Below are positions 8,931-18,239 of a stretch of 64,000 nucleotides of DNA, one piece after another. Below the pieces are notes generated by a model. That model ran no database searches. It had not been told where the DNA came from and saw only the letters and a program-made list of their open reading frames with translations. The DNA lies in NCBI RefSeq assembly GCF_016583575.1, contig NZ_NRRG01000018.1:22971-86970 (forward strand), in the 5' to 3' direction. Positions within the stretch are counted from its first letter, which is position 1; each line of letters begins with the position of its first letter. Origin of the DNA: Thiocystis violacea (GTDB lineage: Bacteria; Pseudomonadota; Gammaproteobacteria; Chromatiales; Chromatiaceae). The translations under genes and the position numbers were made by a program.

Positions 8931-10193
8931 GTGTTCGCGTTGGCCGATTGCAATAATTTCTATCCTTCCTGCGAACGGCTGTTCCGTCCCGACCTGGAGG
9001 GGCGGCCGATCATCGTGCTCTCCAACAACGACGGCTGCGTGATCGCACGCAGCAACGAGGCGAAGGCGCTGGGCATCCCCATGGGGCTCCCGTTCTTCAA
9101 GCTCGATCCCAAGCAGCGCCGGCAGATGGTGGTGTACTCCTCGAACTACGCTCTCTATGGCGACCTCTCGCGGCGCGTCATGCAGGTGCTCACGACCTTT
9201 GCGCCGAGGATCGAGGTCTATTCGATCGACGAATGTTTCCTCGACCTGAGCGGCGTCGCGGACCCGATCGGCGAAGGGCAGCGTATCGCCCGCACCGTGC
9301 GCCAGTGGACCGGGATCCCGGTCTCGGTCGGCATCGCCCCCACTAAGACGCTCGCCAAGCTCGCTAATCGCCTCGCGAAAAAGGGCCAGAGCCCCGATGG
9401 CCCGGTGCTCGACTGGTCGCGCCTGGAGGATCCGGCGGCGACCCTGGCGGGGATTGCGGTCGAGGATGTCTGGGGCATTGGTCAGCGTTGGGGGAAGCGC
9501 CTGCGTGCGCTGGGCATCGCTGATGCCCTGGCCGTGCGCGCGGCCGAGCCGCGCTGGCTGCGGCAGCAGTTCGGCGTGGTCCTGGAACGCCTCGGCTGGG
9601 AGTTGCGCGGGCGCTCCTGTCTGCCGCTGGCGGCGCTCCAGCCGCCCCGGCAACAGATCCTGGTCTCGCGCAGCTTTGGCGCGGCGGTCTCGACCCTGCC
9701 CGCGCTACGCGCCGCCGTGACCCGCTTTGCCACCCGCGCCGGTGAGAAGCTGCGTGCCCAGGGGCGCTGTGCCCCGGCGCTGACGGTCTTCATCCAGACC
9801 GATCCCTTTGACCCGGCCAGGCCCTTCTACGCCAACGCTCTGACCTTGCCCTTTGCCATCCCGACCCAGGACAGCGCCGCGCTGATCCGCCAGGCCATAC
9901 GCGGGATCGAACGACTCTTTCGACCGGGCGACGCCTACCGCAAGGCCGGCGTCTTGCTGCCGGATCTCCGCGCGGCCGAGCCAGGCCCGAGCGACCTCTT
10001 CGCCGACCCTATCGCCGACCAGGCCGCCGCGCGGCGCATGGCCGCGCTCGATGCGATCAACCGCCGTTTCGGCCGCGACACGCTGCGCGTCGCCAGCGAG
10101 ATGATCGGTACCGGCTGGCAGCGGCGCGCGGGGCGTATGTCGCCCAGCTCGACCACGCGCTGGAGCGCCTTGCCGACGGTGCGGGCATGCTAG
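8931..10193 (+). CDS. umuC: UmuC-like Y-family translesion DNA polymerase
   Basis: This 420-residue protein from a GTG start is the catalytic subunit of a polymerase V. The palm motifs are present: FALADCNNFYPSCERLF with the first catalytic Asp, the VLSNNDGCVIARSNEAKALG block, and YSIDECFLDL with the second Asp-Glu pair. The thumb (VSVGIAPTKTLAKLANRLAK) and little-finger regions follow, and the C-terminal MSPSSTTRWSALP matches the usual UmuC end, so the gene is full length. Plasmid-borne umuDC operons (mucAB, rumAB) raise mutagenic DNA damage tolerance. It forms an operon with umuD. Confidence 0.94.
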   Translation: MFALADCNNFYPSCERLFRPDLEGRPIIVLSNNDGCVIARSNEAKALGIPMGLPFFKLDPKQRRQMVVYSSNYALYGDLSRRVMQVLTTFAPRIEVYSIDECFLDLSGVADPIGEGQRIARTVRQWTGIPVSVGIAPTKTLAKLANRLAKKGQSPDGPVLDWSRLEDPAATLAGIAVEDVWGIGQRWGKRLRALGIADALAVRAAEPRWLRQQFGVVLERLGWELRGRSCLPLAALQPPRQQILVSRSFGAAVSTLPALRAAVTRFATRAGEKLRAQGRCAPALTVFIQTDPFDPARPFYANALTLPFAIPTQDSAALIRQAIRGIERLFRPGDAYRKAGVLLPDLRAAEPGPSDLFADPIADQAAARRMAALDAINRRFGRDTLRVASEMIGTGWQRRAGRMSPSSTTRWSALPTVRAC

Positions 10194-10248
10194 ATTGGAT
10201 GGCAAGACCATTCCCGTTCCCGCTTCTCTGAGTCGCTGAATCGCTGCC

Positions 10249-10976
10249 ATGTGCGGTCGCTTTGCTCTCTTCAGTTCAGGTGCCGCGCTGGAGGCGCAAT
10301 TCGACGCCACGTTCGGCGAGGAGGCCCTTGCGCCTTGCTACAACATCGCGCCCAGCAGCCAGATAGTGGCGGTACGGTAGCGCGCGACCGGGGAGCGTGA
10401 GTTCACCCGACTGCATTGGGGACTTATCCCCAGTTGGGCGAAGGATCGCAAAATCGGCGACCACACGATCAATGCGCGGGCCGAGACGGCGGCGGAGAAG
10501 CCCGCCTTTCGCGCCGCCTTCCGGCAGCGCCGCTGTCTCATTCCAGCGGATGGCTTCTACGAGTGGCAGGCGAGCGCGACCGGCAAACAGCCCTTTTTCA
10601 TCTGCCGGGCCGATCGCCAGTCGTTCGCCTTCGCCGGGTTGTGGGAGTCCTGGAGCGATCCCGCGAGCGGGGCGCTGCTTGAAGCGCCACCCTCATCGTG
10701 ACCGCCGCCAATGATCTGGTGCGCTCCATCCACGACCGCATGCCGGTGATCCTGTCGCCCGCCGACTACGCCACCTGGCTGGATCCGATAGCAACGCGGC
10801 CCGCGCCCTTGAAGGCGCTGCTCACGCCCGGCGAGAGCGTGTGTGATCGACCGCCCAAAACCTCGGTGCTGACTGGCAGGGCGACGGTTCAGCGGGGCCG
10901 TGGCCACGGCAGGACGGACAGTGCGAGCAGCTCCGACGTGGGGCTCAGGCAGCAAGACAGGAGCGGCTCCAATTGA
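10249..10976 (+). pseudogene. Broken SRAP/YedK (HMCES-like) gene
   Basis: The first codons, MCGRFALF, give the Cys2 nucleophile of SRAP proteins, which crosslink to abasic sites in single-stranded DNA. Further family motifs follow in order: CYNIAPSSQ, LHWGLIPSWAKD, INARAETAAEKPAFR, CLIPADGFYEW and a TAANDLVRSIHDRMPVIL block. The frame is broken twice. A TAG stops it at 10378-10380, and one base is missing near 10684 (GAAGC where GAAAGC is expected), which sends the frame into a TGA at 10699. Downstream reading continues in another frame to 10976. Its position after umuDC suggests an ancestral DNA-damage cassette. Confidence 0.85.
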
Positions 10977-10977
10977 C

Positions 10978-11023
10978 CAGAGCGGTCACTCGCGAGGCTA
11001 AGTCGAGCGACTCTTCAACGCGG
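10978..11023 (+). repeat. Left copy of a 46-bp imperfect direct repeat (possible att site)
   Basis: This segment aligns without gaps to 36499-36544: about 35 of 46 positions match, including an identical 13-base core CTCTTCAACGCGG at the right end and CGGTCA near the left. It lies just upstream of the excisionase-like gene. A role as an attachment-type boundary of the intervening 25.5 kb is inference. Confidence 0.5.
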
Positions 11024-11049
11024 TTATGTGAAGGTTTACATAACCGCGT
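11018..11049. repeat. Perfect 12-bp inverted repeat upstream of the excisionase-like gene
   Basis: ACGCGGTTATGT (11018-11029) and ACATAACCGCGT (11038-11049) are perfect reverse complements around an 8-base loop. The left arm overlaps the 13-base core shared with the right repeat near 36.5 kb. It could be a recombinase core site, an operator for the small HTH protein downstream, or the terminator of the SRAP remnant; there is no T-tract. Confidence 0.6.
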
Positions 11050-11144
11050 GATCTGCCCTTCCCGGCATTGACCCACCTGACCTGCCGGCTTAAGCTTCTC
11101 GCCTGGAAAAGGCTGGAAGTGAATGGAAAACCCGGAGGCCAACA

Positions 11145-11345
11145 TTGGCGGAGCTGCTGACCGTCCAAGAGGTAGCCCACCTTCTCAAGCTGAGTGATCG
11201 CACGGTCTACGCGATGTGTCGGTCGGATCGACTGCCGGGCATCTCCAAGGTTGGGGGGAAGTGGCGGGTGGATCGAGAGAAACTCATCGTTTGGCTGGAG
11301 AGCGGCGGGGAAGTGGAAAAGGGAGCGCGAAGAAGGCATGGATGA
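11145..11345 (+). CDS. Excisionase-family (MerR-type) HTH DNA-binding protein
   Basis: This protein is 66 residues from a TTG start, chosen because GGAGG at 11134-11138 is ideally spaced. The segment LLTVQEVAHLLKLSDRTVYA is the winged helix-turn-helix of excisionase/AlpA-like regulators, and GKWRVDREKLIVWLE is the usual end of that domain. Such proteins act as recombination directionality factors or as small regulators at the head of defence islands. It overlaps the next gene by 8 bases and starts the long plus-strand defence operon, so it may control it. Confidence 0.8.
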   Translation: MAELLTVQEVAHLLKLSDRTVYAMCRSDRLPGISKVGGKWRVDREKLIVWLESGGEVEKGARRRHG

Positions 11346-11811
11346 TCGGTCTACAAAAGATTCAGTAGGAGGCACAGCGCCGGGGCCAGACAACCGGCAG
11401 ATGCCGGTCCAAAACGCTTGGCCCGACTATTTCCCGGAAGGTTGCCCGCCACTCGAAGCGACAACTGCGAGCAGGGTCGTCCTGCGCGTCGTCGCCAACG
11501 ATCCACCCACAGCCCAAGACTTTCTCCCTTGGTGTGTCGAGAACGGTCGACTCATAGCGGGCAAGGCCTGCCAATCCTGCAGCCTTTCCGTCTTCGACGA
11601 CATGGATGGCGTGCTGCGCCTGCAAAGACGAGTCCCAGCCCATCGGGGCAAGCCAATCGCGAGCGGTGAGCTACGAGATCTCATGGGGGTAACAAAACCC
11701 ACGCCGTCCAGTACGAGCCCCACCCACCGGTCATGGTGGCTTCCCGACGGCCTTGACCCGTCTTCGGCTTTCCGTGTCATCGCCCCGGCGGACATGAAGG
11801 AGAGAGGTTGA
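11338..11811 (+). CDS. Hypothetical protein preceding the defence helicase
   Basis: This 157-residue protein starts with an ATG overlapping the HTH gene and ends with a TGA overlapping the ATG of the helicase gene (TGATG). It has a Trp-Pro-rich start (NAWPDYFPEGCPP), a SRVVLRVVANDPPTAQDFLP segment, two closely spaced Cys (KACQSCSLSVF) and a low-complexity Ser/Thr/Pro stretch. I do not recognise the family. Tight overlaps on both sides suggest co-expression and perhaps stoichiometric partnership with the helicase. Confidence 0.6.
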   Translation: MDDRSTKDSVGGTAPGPDNRQMPVQNAWPDYFPEGCPPLEATTASRVVLRVVANDPPTAQDFLPWCVENGRLIAGKACQSCSLSVFDDMDGVLRLQRRVPAHRGKPIASGELRDLMGVTKPTPSSTSPTHRSWWLPDGLDPSSAFRVIAPADMKERG

Positions 11812-14800
11812 TGGCTGACATCTCCTTCCCGCAGATTGGCGACATGGAGCTCGTCGAAGTCTGCGAGTTCTATGACGAACCGGTGTTGTTCGTCTGTCGA
11901 GACCTGACAGAGCTGCTCTACCTCGCCGTGTTGTCAGAGCAGACATCAGATCACAAGACGTGGCTGCTGACGGCGTTGTCGCCTCGCCGTCTCGCACAGC
12001 TTCGGTCGGGCGAAGTGGATCTCTATGCCGCGTTCAAGCAGGCCGAGCGGGGGCAGGTGTACAAGGCCCGCATCGCCCGCGCCTCCGATGAATCGCCCAT
12101 CGCCACCTGGATTCCCTGCGCGCAGCTCACCGACGAGGCACTGCCCGTGCCGGGGGAGCATCTACATTCCGATCCGCAGACGGCCGTCGAGGTTGAGACG
12201 GTAACCGCAGACAGCCACCCTCAGCCGACCGCCGCGTTGCTCGACAACAAGGCCCATGGCCGGGTCATCGATGCACTCCGACAGGCGCTGGAGGGCGCAG
12301 CCGAGGTCGCAATCCTCACCAGCGAATTCTCGATCTTCGCCTTCGATGAGCTTCACAGGGCACTCGCAACGCCCAAGCACATCCGAGTCCTTCTCACGCC
12401 CGGTTCGTCGGGAGACCAGGCCCCGCCCGTTGCTGCTCGACTGCTTGGCGGCGTCGAGGAGCTTAGCTACCGCAATAAGCTCATGGCTGCGCACGTCGCT
12501 CAGAAATGCGCGGAGTGGATCGAGCATCGCGTCGACGTCAGCGGTGTCCAGGCAGCCGTCCCGGATAGCCTGTACCTCGCCTCCAACAGCCACCGCCGCA
12601 CGGCCATTCAAGGCAGCTCCACGTTCACCGCTCCGGGCCTCGGCCTCGTTCCGTCCACGCGTTTCGAGATGAACACACTGCTCGAAGGAGAAGCAGAGGT
12701 CAGCGGCCGACGCGCCCTCTTCGACGACTTGTGGAACGACCGCCACCTCACCAGGGACGTGAAGCCTCAGTTGCTGGCCGAGCTGCAACGCATCTACGCT
12801 CCGAAGTCCGCTCAGACGATCTACTTCGCCATGCTGCACGCCCTGTTCGAGGACAGCCTCGAACAGCTCGACGAGGACCGTATCGTCAAATCGAAGACGG
12901 GCATCCGCGACACGCTGGTCTGGCGGAAGCTCTATCGTTTCCAGCGCGACGGTGTCCTGGGCGCGATCGACAAGATCGAGCGCTACAACGGCTGCATCAT
13001 CGCCGACAGCGTGGGGCTCGGGAAAACCTTCGAGGCCCTGGCCGTCATCAAATACTACGAGCTGCGCAACGATCGCGTGCTGGTGTTGTGCCCGAAAAAG
13101 CTGCGCGAGAATTGGACCCTTTACACGGTCAACGACAAGCGCAATCTCTTCGCCGCGGACCGCTTCAACTACGACGTGCTCAATCACACGGACCTGACCC
13201 GACAACAAGGCACGTCCGGCGAGATCAATCTGGAGACCATCAACTGGGGCAACTATGACCTGGTGGTCATCGACGAGTCCCACAACTTCCGCAACAACCC
13301 GCCGAAGAAAGACGGACTGACCCGCTACAAGCGGCTGATGCGCGAGATCATCCAGGCCGGTGTGAAGACCCGGGTCCTCATGCTCTCGGCCACGCCGGTC
13401 AACAACCGGATGAACGATCTGAAGAACCAGGTGGCCTTCATCACCGAGGGGACCGACGACGCGCTTGACGAAGTTGGCATCGTCAGCATCGAGCAGACGC
13501 TACGGAAGGCGCAGACGCGCTTCAACCAATGGCTCAAGCTGGACGCAGATGGGCGTACCACGGCTTCGCTGCTGGAGTCGCTGAACTTCGACTACTTCAA
13601 GCTCCTGGACCTGCTCACCATCGCCCGCTCCCGTAAGCACATCGAGAAATACTACGACCTGGCCGAGATCGGCGCCTTCCCGCATCGAAGCAAGCCGATC
13701 AACGTCCGCGCGGACATCGACACGGCCGATCTGTTTCCACCGCTGCGCGAGGTTAACCGCGACATTCGCCGGCTGACGCTCAGCGCCTACGCCCCGATGC
13801 GCTACGTGCTGCCCGAGAAAGTCGAGGAGTACAGCCGTCGCTATGACATGAAGATCGCCGGCGGGCGCACGTTCCGGCAACTGGACCGTGAAGAGAGCCT
13901 CATTCACCTGATGCGGGTGAATCTTCTCAAGCGGATGGAAAGCTCGATCCATTCGTTCGCCCAGACCGTCGAGAAGTTGCTCGGCAAGGTGAACAACCTG
14001 ATCGAGCGGATCGACACGCACGACGTCTCCGCGATCGAGGAACAGAGCATCGAGGACATCGATCTCGACAACGATGACTTCGACCAGTACCTCGTCGGGA
14101 CCAAGGTCAAGGTGCTGCTTCAGGACGTGGACCTGATCCGCTGGAAGCAGGATCTAGAGGAGGATCAGACGATCCTGACCGGACTGCTCCGCGAGGCCCG
14201 ACAGGTCGGAATCCAACGCGACGAAAAGCTCCGCCGTCTCAAGGAACTCATCAGCGACAAGGTCGCCAACCCGATCAACACGGGCAACCGCAAGGTGCTC
14301 ATCTTCACGGCCTTTGCGGATACGGCCGAGTACCTCTACCAGAACATCGCCGACTGGGCGAAGCAGGCGCACGGCCTGCATAGCGCCATCGTGACCGGCC
14401 GCTCAGGGCGCAACAAGAGCAATCTCAAGGGACTGCGCACCGATCTCGGCTCCGTGCTGACCGCCTTCTCTCCCATCTCGAAGGAACGGGCACAGATCGA
14501 CGCAAGTCTCATCGTGGAGATCGATCTCCTCATCGCGACCGACTGCATTTCCGAAGGCCAGAACCTCCAGGACTGCGACTACCTGGTCAACTATGACATC
14601 CACTGGAACCCGGTTCGGATCATCCAGCGCTTCGGGCGCATCGATCGGCTCGGATCACGCAACGACACCATCCAACTCGTCAACTTCTGGCCGAACATGG
14701 AGCTCGACGAGTACATCAACCTCGAGGCCCGCGTGTCGGGCCGGATGGTGCTGCTCGACATCTCGGCGACCGGCGAGGAGAACGTCATTGAGGAGAACCC

Positions 14801-15452
14801 GCAGGACCAGATGAACGACCTTGCCTATCGCAAGCGCCAGTTCGAGGTCTTGCAGGAGCAGGTGATCGATATCGAGGATCTCGGGGGCGGGATCTCGATC
14901 ACCGACCTGACCCTCAACGACTTCAAGATGGATCTCGGCAACTACCTGAAGCACCATCAGGAGGAACTGGCCAGGTTGCCGCCGGGGGTCTTCTCCGTCG
15001 CCATCGACGATGCCCTGCTACAGGACTCGGAGATCAAGCCGGGCGCGTTTTTCTGCCTGCGCAGCGACAACGCAAAGGTGACGGTCGATTCCACCTATGC
15101 CCTGAGTCCGCACTTCCTGGTTTTTGTCGCCGATGACGGCGAGGTGGTTCTCAACTTCACCCAAACGCGACGCATCCTCGACGTCGTCAAGAAGCTCTCC
15201 CTCGGGCGCTCGCAACCCGATACCCAGGCGCACCAATTGCTCGCCGCTCGCACCCGCGGCGGCGCCGAGATGGCCCATTACCGCGGTCTTCTGGAACGCG
15301 CAGTCGCCGCAATCTCCGGAAAGGCCGAAGAGAAGGGCGTAGAAAGCCTGTTTCAGCGGGGCGGCACCGCCATGAGCCGCGATAGTCATCGGGGGCTCGA
15401 TGACTTCGAGGTCGTCGCCTACCTGGCGGTACTGGAGTCGGAAGGCGCGTAG
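11811..15452 (+). CDS. SNF2-type helicase with a PLD-like N-terminal region (defence-associated)
   Basis: This 1213-residue superfamily 2 ATPase has Walker A as DSVGLGKTFEALAV (about residue 400), then VLVLCPKKLRENW, a DEAH-like box VVIDESHNFRN, LMLSATPVNNRMNDL, and a C-terminal helicase half with FTAFADTAEYLY, ATDCISEGQNLQ and IIQRFGRIDRLGS. Residues about 145-300 resemble a phospholipase-D-like fold (LTSEFSIFAFDEL, then SHRRTAIQGSSTFT), but the second motif is degenerate. It starts with a TGATG overlap, so it is coupled to the upstream gene. The neighbours (DUF4391, type III Mod and Res) suggest it remodels DNA or protein within an extended restriction system; its exact role is not known to me. 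Confidence 0.88.
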   Translation: MADISFPQIGDMELVEVCEFYDEPVLFVCRDLTELLYLAVLSEQTSDHKTWLLTALSPRRLAQLRSGEVDLYAAFKQAERGQVYKARIARASDESPIATWIPCAQLTDEALPVPGEHLHSDPQTAVEVETVTADSHPQPTAALLDNKAHGRVIDALRQALEGAAEVAILTSEFSIFAFDELHRALATPKHIRVLLTPGSSGDQAPPVAARLLGGVEELSYRNKLMAAHVAQKCAEWIEHRVDVSGVQAAVPDSLYLASNSHRRTAIQGSSTFTAPGLGLVPSTRFEMNTLLEGEAEVSGRRALFDDLWNDRHLTRDVKPQLLAELQRIYAPKSAQTIYFAMLHALFEDSLEQLDEDRIVKSKTGIRDTLVWRKLYRFQRDGVLGAIDKIERYNGCIIADSVGLGKTFEALAVIKYYELRNDRVLVLCPKKLRENWTLYTVNDKRNLFAADRFNYDVLNHTDLTRQQGTSGEINLETINWGNYDLVVIDESHNFRNNPPKKDGLTRYKRLMREIIQAGVKTRVLMLSATPVNNRMNDLKNQVAFITEGTDDALDEVGIVSIEQTLRKAQTRFNQWLKLDADGRTTASLLESLNFDYFKLLDLLTIARSRKHIEKYYDLAEIGAFPHRSKPINVRADIDTADLFPPLREVNRDIRRLTLSAYAPMRYVLPEKVEEYSRRYDMKIAGGRTFRQLDREESLIHLMRVNLLKRMESSIHSFAQTVEKLLGKVNNLIERIDTHDVSAIEEQSIEDIDLDNDDFDQYLVGTKVKVLLQDVDLIRWKQDLEEDQTILTGLLREARQVGIQRDEKLRRLKELISDKVANPINTGNRKVLIFTAFADTAEYLYQNIADWAKQAHGLHSAIVTGRSGRNKSNLKGLRTDLGSVLTAFSPISKERAQIDASLIVEIDLLIATDCISEGQNLQDCDYLVNYDIHWNPVRIIQRFGRIDRLGSRNDTIQLVNFWPNMELDEYINLEARVSGRMVLLDISATGEENVIEENPQDQMNDLAYRKRQFEVLQEQVIDIEDLGGGISITDLTLNDFKMDLGNYLKHHQEELARLPPGVFSVAIDDALLQDSEIKPGAFFCLRSDNAKVTVDSTYALSPHFLVFVADDGEVVLNFTQTRRILDVVKKLSLGRSQPDTQAHQLLAARTRGGAEMAHYRGLLERAVAAISGKAEEKGVESLFQRGGTAMSRDSHRGLDDFEVVAYLAVLESEGA

Positions 15453-15486
15453 GCCCGAACAGTCATCCCCAAAAGCAGTCAACCGC

Positions 15487-16245
15487 ATGGATCACAACAA
15501 GGACGCTTTCTACGACCAACTCGGCCTCCCCGAAGCCAGTCTGCTGGACAAGCGCATCGCCAAAAAGATGGTGTTGGAGCATGGCCAACTGACCAATGCC
15601 GACAAGAAGATCCTGTCCAGCGACGTCGTCAAACTGACCTGGAAGTACACGCTGAAGGCCAGCACCGTGCAGGTGCTTCCTTACGAAGACGCTGACCGGG
15701 AATACCTGGAAGTCGCCCTCGTCGAGGCGGAACTAGGCAGTCGCAGCCGATCCTCGCGCATCGCCGAGCTGCTCCAACGCGCAATTCCCTATCCGGTCCT
15801 GCTGGTGATGGTGGAAGGAGAGGGCTTCTGCGTGAGCGTCGCGCACAAACGCTTCAGCCGCGCGGAGCGCGGCAGCATCGTGGCGGAAGGCTTTCTCTGC
15901 TCACCCTGGATCGAGCCGCCACTGTCCGACATTGACCAGGCATTCTGCGCGGCACTGGCCTTGCGCCGCCTTTCGCAGATCGACTTCTATGCCCTCTATC
16001 GCGGCATGCTGAATGCAGTGCTGGCCAGGATCTGTGCCGAGCTGACGGGCACCTTCGTGATCGACGCAGGGCAGTCCGAGACGGACCGTAGGCAACGGCT
16101 CGAACAGTGCCATGCCATGGAGCGGGAGATCGGCCGCCTCCGCGTGGCCCTCCCCAAAGAAAACGGGTTCGCCGAGAAAGTTGAACTGAACACGCGGATC
16201 AAAGAACTCGAAGGCCGACTGGCCCGAACCAAGACCGAACTCTAA
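15487..16245 (+). CDS. DUF4391-family protein
   Basis: This protein is 252 residues from the ATG at 15487. It has an N-terminal FYDQLGLPEASLLDKRIAKK segment, then a region on its link to the helicase partner (LSSDVVKLTWKYTLKAST), and a C-terminal coiled coil (about 210-250, CHAMEREIGRLRVALPKE). This pattern matches the DUF4391 family, which in many genomes lies between an SNF2-type helicase and a type III methyltransferase. Molecular function is unknown. The coiled coil suggests a bridging or scaffold role, which is inference. The mod gene begins 10 bases later. Confidence 0.78.
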   Translation: MDHNKDAFYDQLGLPEASLLDKRIAKKMVLEHGQLTNADKKILSSDVVKLTWKYTLKASTVQVLPYEDADREYLEVALVEAELGSRSRSSRIAELLQRAIPYPVLLVMVEGEGFCVSVAHKRFSRAERGSIVAEGFLCSPWIEPPLSDIDQAFCAALALRRLSQIDFYALYRGMLNAVLARICAELTGTFVIDAGQSETDRRQRLEQCHAMEREIGRLRVALPKENGFAEKVELNTRIKELEGRLARTKTEL

Positions 16246-16255
16246 GGACGACGAC

Positions 16256-18184
16256 ATGAAGAAGCTGACCCGCGAAGACGGCGCATCACCTGATCTCGTG
16301 GCGGACAACATCGAGCGGCTGCGGGAGCTTTTCCCTGAGATCTTCGCGGACGGTCGCATTGACTTCGATGCGCTCAAGCAAGCGCTGGGCGAGTCTGTCG
16401 ACGACCGGGAGGAACGCTACTCCTTCACCTGGCACGGCAAGAGCCGAGCCAAGCAGATTGCGCAGACGCCATCGAGCGGCACGCTGCGCCCGTGCCCCGA
16501 TGAGTCGGTCAACTGGGAGACCACCAAGAACATCTTCATCGAGGGCGACAACCTGGAGGTGCTGAAGCTCCTGCAGAAGAGCTATCACCGCAAGGTGAAG
16601 ATGATCTACATCGATCCGCCCTACAACACAGGCAAGGAGTTCATCTATCCGGACAAGTGGCAGGACAACCTCGACACCTATCTGCGTTATACCGGGCAGG
16701 TGGACGATGAGGGGTTCAAGGTTTCGGCAAACGCTGAGACGTCAGGCCGGTATCACACGAACTGGCTGAATATGATGTATCCGAGGTTGAAGGTGGCTAG
16801 GAATCTTCTGCGAGATGATGGCGTCATCTTTGTTTCTATCGACGATCATGAATCTCACAACCTTCGGCAACTGATGGACGAGGTCTTCGGCTCCGAAAAC
16901 TTCCTCGGCCAAATTAGCGTGGTAAGTAATCCGAGGGGAAGACAATCCGAGATCATTGCGACAACCCATGAGTACGTGCTGGGATTTGCTCGGGAAATTG
17001 AGAATGCCGCAATCCTTGGAGAGCGCTTGTCGGATGAGGCGGAGGGAGACTACAAGTACTCGACTCCAGACGGGCGCCGCTATCGGACCAGAGGGCTTCG
17101 GCACAGAGGAAACGCTTCACGCCGGGTAGATCGGCCAAACATGTATTTCCCGATATACGTGGACCCAAACTCAAGGACTGTTTCGCTCGTGCGGAGCGGC
17201 TCATTCACGGAAGAAGTCTTGCCAAGGAAATCCACTGGACAGGATGGACGCTGGGAGTGGGGACCGGAGACGGTGCAGCACAGGCTCAACCGTCTGGAAG
17301 GCGTGTTCATTTCTCACCGAGGTGAGTGGGACATCTATCAGCGCGAATACTTGGAGGACGAGTCTGGCGGCACGCGCAGGATGAAGTGGAAGTCCATTTG
17401 GGACGAGAGCGAGATCAACTACCAGAACGGCAAGGGCGAATTGAAGGAACTGTTCGGAGAGAGCCCATTTGACTATCCAAAACCCACGTACATGCTGGCG
17501 AAGCTGATTGAGGGGGCGACATCTATCGGTGACGTCGTGCTCGATTTTTTCGCGGGCTCTGGAACGACAGGCCACGCCTGCTATATCCAGGGAGTCGCTG
17601 AGTCGATCAATCGCAGATTCATCCTCGTTCAGCTGCCTGAGTCCACCGGACTTGACGAATATCCTACTATTGCAGATGTTGCAAAGGCTCGATTGCATGC
17701 CGCATCAGCTGCACTGACGGGAAACGGCCCGAGCCATCAAAAGAACATGCTGACGTTCGACAGCGACCTCGGCTTCAGAGTCTTCAAACTCTCCAGCAGT
17801 AACATCAAACCCTGGGATGCCGAGTTCGACTCGATGGATCAAGACCTCCTTGAGTCCATCGACAACATCAAGTCCGACCGCTCCGAAGACGACGTGCTCT
17901 ACGAGCTTCTGCTCAAGTACGGCCTCGACCTCGCCATTCCGACCGAGACCCGAGACATCGAAGGACGCAAGGTCACGCTCATTGGAGCCGGCGCCCTGAT
18001 CGTCTGCCTGGCCGACAACATCACGCTGGAGGTGGTTTCCGGCATCGCCGCCCTGAAGGATGAGCTCCAGCCAGAAGTCATGCGGGTGGTGTTCAAGGAC
18101 GCCGGCTTCGCCAACGATGTGGTCAAGACCAATGCCGCTCAAATCTTGAAGCAAGCCGGTATCGACGACGTCAAGTCGCTTTGA
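16256..18184 (+). CDS. Type III site-specific DNA methyltransferase (Mod)
   Basis: This 642-residue N6-adenine methyltransferase has the catalytic motif IV YIDPPYNTGKEF (about residue 120) before the SAM-binding motif I VLDFFAGSGTTGHA (about residue 430). That order marks the beta class used by type III Mod subunits. The middle region between these motifs carries the target-recognition domain. Mod both protects host DNA and supplies sequence recognition for the Res subunit. The target site cannot be read from sequence. Codon use and GC content dip somewhat at about 16,780-17,700, in the middle and target-recognition part, consistent with exchange of that domain. Confidence 0.93.
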   Translation: MKKLTREDGASPDLVADNIERLRELFPEIFADGRIDFDALKQALGESVDDREERYSFTWHGKSRAKQIAQTPSSGTLRPCPDESVNWETTKNIFIEGDNLEVLKLLQKSYHRKVKMIYIDPPYNTGKEFIYPDKWQDNLDTYLRYTGQVDDEGFKVSANAETSGRYHTNWLNMMYPRLKVARNLLRDDGVIFVSIDDHESHNLRQLMDEVFGSENFLGQISVVSNPRGRQSEIIATTHEYVLGFAREIENAAILGERLSDEAEGDYKYSTPDGRRYRTRGLRHRGNASRRVDRPNMYFPIYVDPNSRTVSLVRSGSFTEEVLPRKSTGQDGRWEWGPETVQHRLNRLEGVFISHRGEWDIYQREYLEDESGGTRRMKWKSIWDESEINYQNGKGELKELFGESPFDYPKPTYMLAKLIEGATSIGDVVLDFFAGSGTTGHACYIQGVAESINRRFILVQLPESTGLDEYPTIADVAKARLHAASAALTGNGPSHQKNMLTFDSDLGFRVFKLSSSNIKPWDAEFDSMDQDLLESIDNIKSDRSEDDVLYELLLKYGLDLAIPTETRDIEGRKVTLIGAGALIVCLADNITLEVVSGIAALKDELQPEVMRVVFKDAGFANDVVKTNAAQILKQAGIDDVKSL

Positions 18185-18239
18185 TGCTGCATGGTCGGTC
18201 ACGAGTGGCGGTGCCGGAATCTTGGTCGGAGCGGATGAC

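Noticed and set aside
8295..9653. A 452-codon open frame antisense to umuDC
   Set aside because: UmuD and UmuC motifs on the plus strand explain the region; this is a shadow frame.
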